Source of the DNA: Clostridia bacterium
GTDB lineage: Bacteria; Bacillota; Clostridia; Christensenellales; Aristaeellaceae
DNA: 14,568 nucleotides
Reading direction: 5' to 3'
NCBI GenBank assembly: GCA_900769075.1
Contig: CAAGFE010000067.1
Span: 1-14,568, forward strand
The translations under genes and the position numbers were made by a program. The notes under the pieces are model-generated. The model saw only the letters and a program-made list of their open reading frames with translations, made no database searches and had not been told where the DNA came from. Positions 14,510 to 14,568 of the stretch are shown here, one piece after another (within the stretch, counting starts at the first letter, position 1; every line of letters starts with the position of its first letter).

Positions 14510-14568
14510 CGAAAATCGGCGACATGTGCGGCGATTTTCGTGCTTTTCCGTAGGAAAAGCTTCCTTAC
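14510..14568 (+). repeat. Start of a second hairpin cluster, cut by the window edge
   Basis: CGAAAATCG (14510-14518) pairs with CGATTTTCG (14532-14540), extended by two inner pairs after a G-G mismatch. GCTTTTCC (14542-14549) pairs with GGAAAAGC (14553-14560) around GTA. The last eight bases, TTCCTTAC, equal the linker at 10901-10908 that follows the third hairpin of the array between the GH65 genes. The cluster continues out of the window. Confidence 0.7.

Overview
The window looks like a chromosomal stretch of a fairly GC-rich, anaerobic, probably gut-associated Clostridia-type Firmicute (Bacillota). The evidence is the strong AGGAGG-type ribosome binding sites, near-consensus sigma-A promoters, a CUT1 sugar ABC transporter without its own ATPase, and GH65 phosphorylases. 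A Christensenellales-like lineage is possible but is only a guess from protein style.

Left part, minus strand (13-2205): a three-gene unit transcribed leftwards. It encodes a flavodoxin, an SRAP/HMCES-type abasic-site shielding protein, and a macro-domain ADP-ribose hydrolase fused to an uncharacterised C-terminal module. A TGnTATAAT promoter precedes the flavodoxin. The grouping suggests a small stress or DNA-damage unit; this is inferred from neighbourhood only.

Middle-left noncoding block (2206-3440): an intact tRNA-Arg(CCT) with encoded CCA on the minus strand, a bidirectional terminator, and about 300 bases upstream an exact 40-base copy of the 5' half of the same tRNA. A good promoter precedes the broken copy. 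The space between is packed with perfect inverted repeats, and the hexamer TTAG(A/C)A is strongly over-represented. It reads as a duplicated or interrupted tRNA locus, perhaps an old integration scar.

3441-4781: NADP-type glutamate dehydrogenase gdhA, with its own promoter, a palindrome over the -35 box, and a terminator.

5035-14316: a self-contained glucoside-utilisation locus. A perfect-consensus promoter with a LacI-type operator drives a solute-binding protein, two CUT1 permeases and two different GH65 phosphorylases. A LacI-family regulator lies convergently at the end, and a close copy of the operator sits inside its promoter. Imported alpha-glucosides would be phosphorolysed in the cytoplasm to beta-glucose 1-phosphate plus an acceptor; the beta-phosphoglucomutase and the transporter ATPase normally needed are not in this window. 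The second GH65 gene carries an apparent one-base frameshift near its end.

The strangest feature is the 300-base gap between the two GH65 genes. It is a tandem array of at least seven hairpins with unrelated, mostly perfect stems but recurring loops (CGCA or pyrimidine TTT type), ending in an intrinsic terminator just before the second GH65 ribosome binding site. A second cluster at the extreme right end shares the linker TTCCTTAC and runs off the window.
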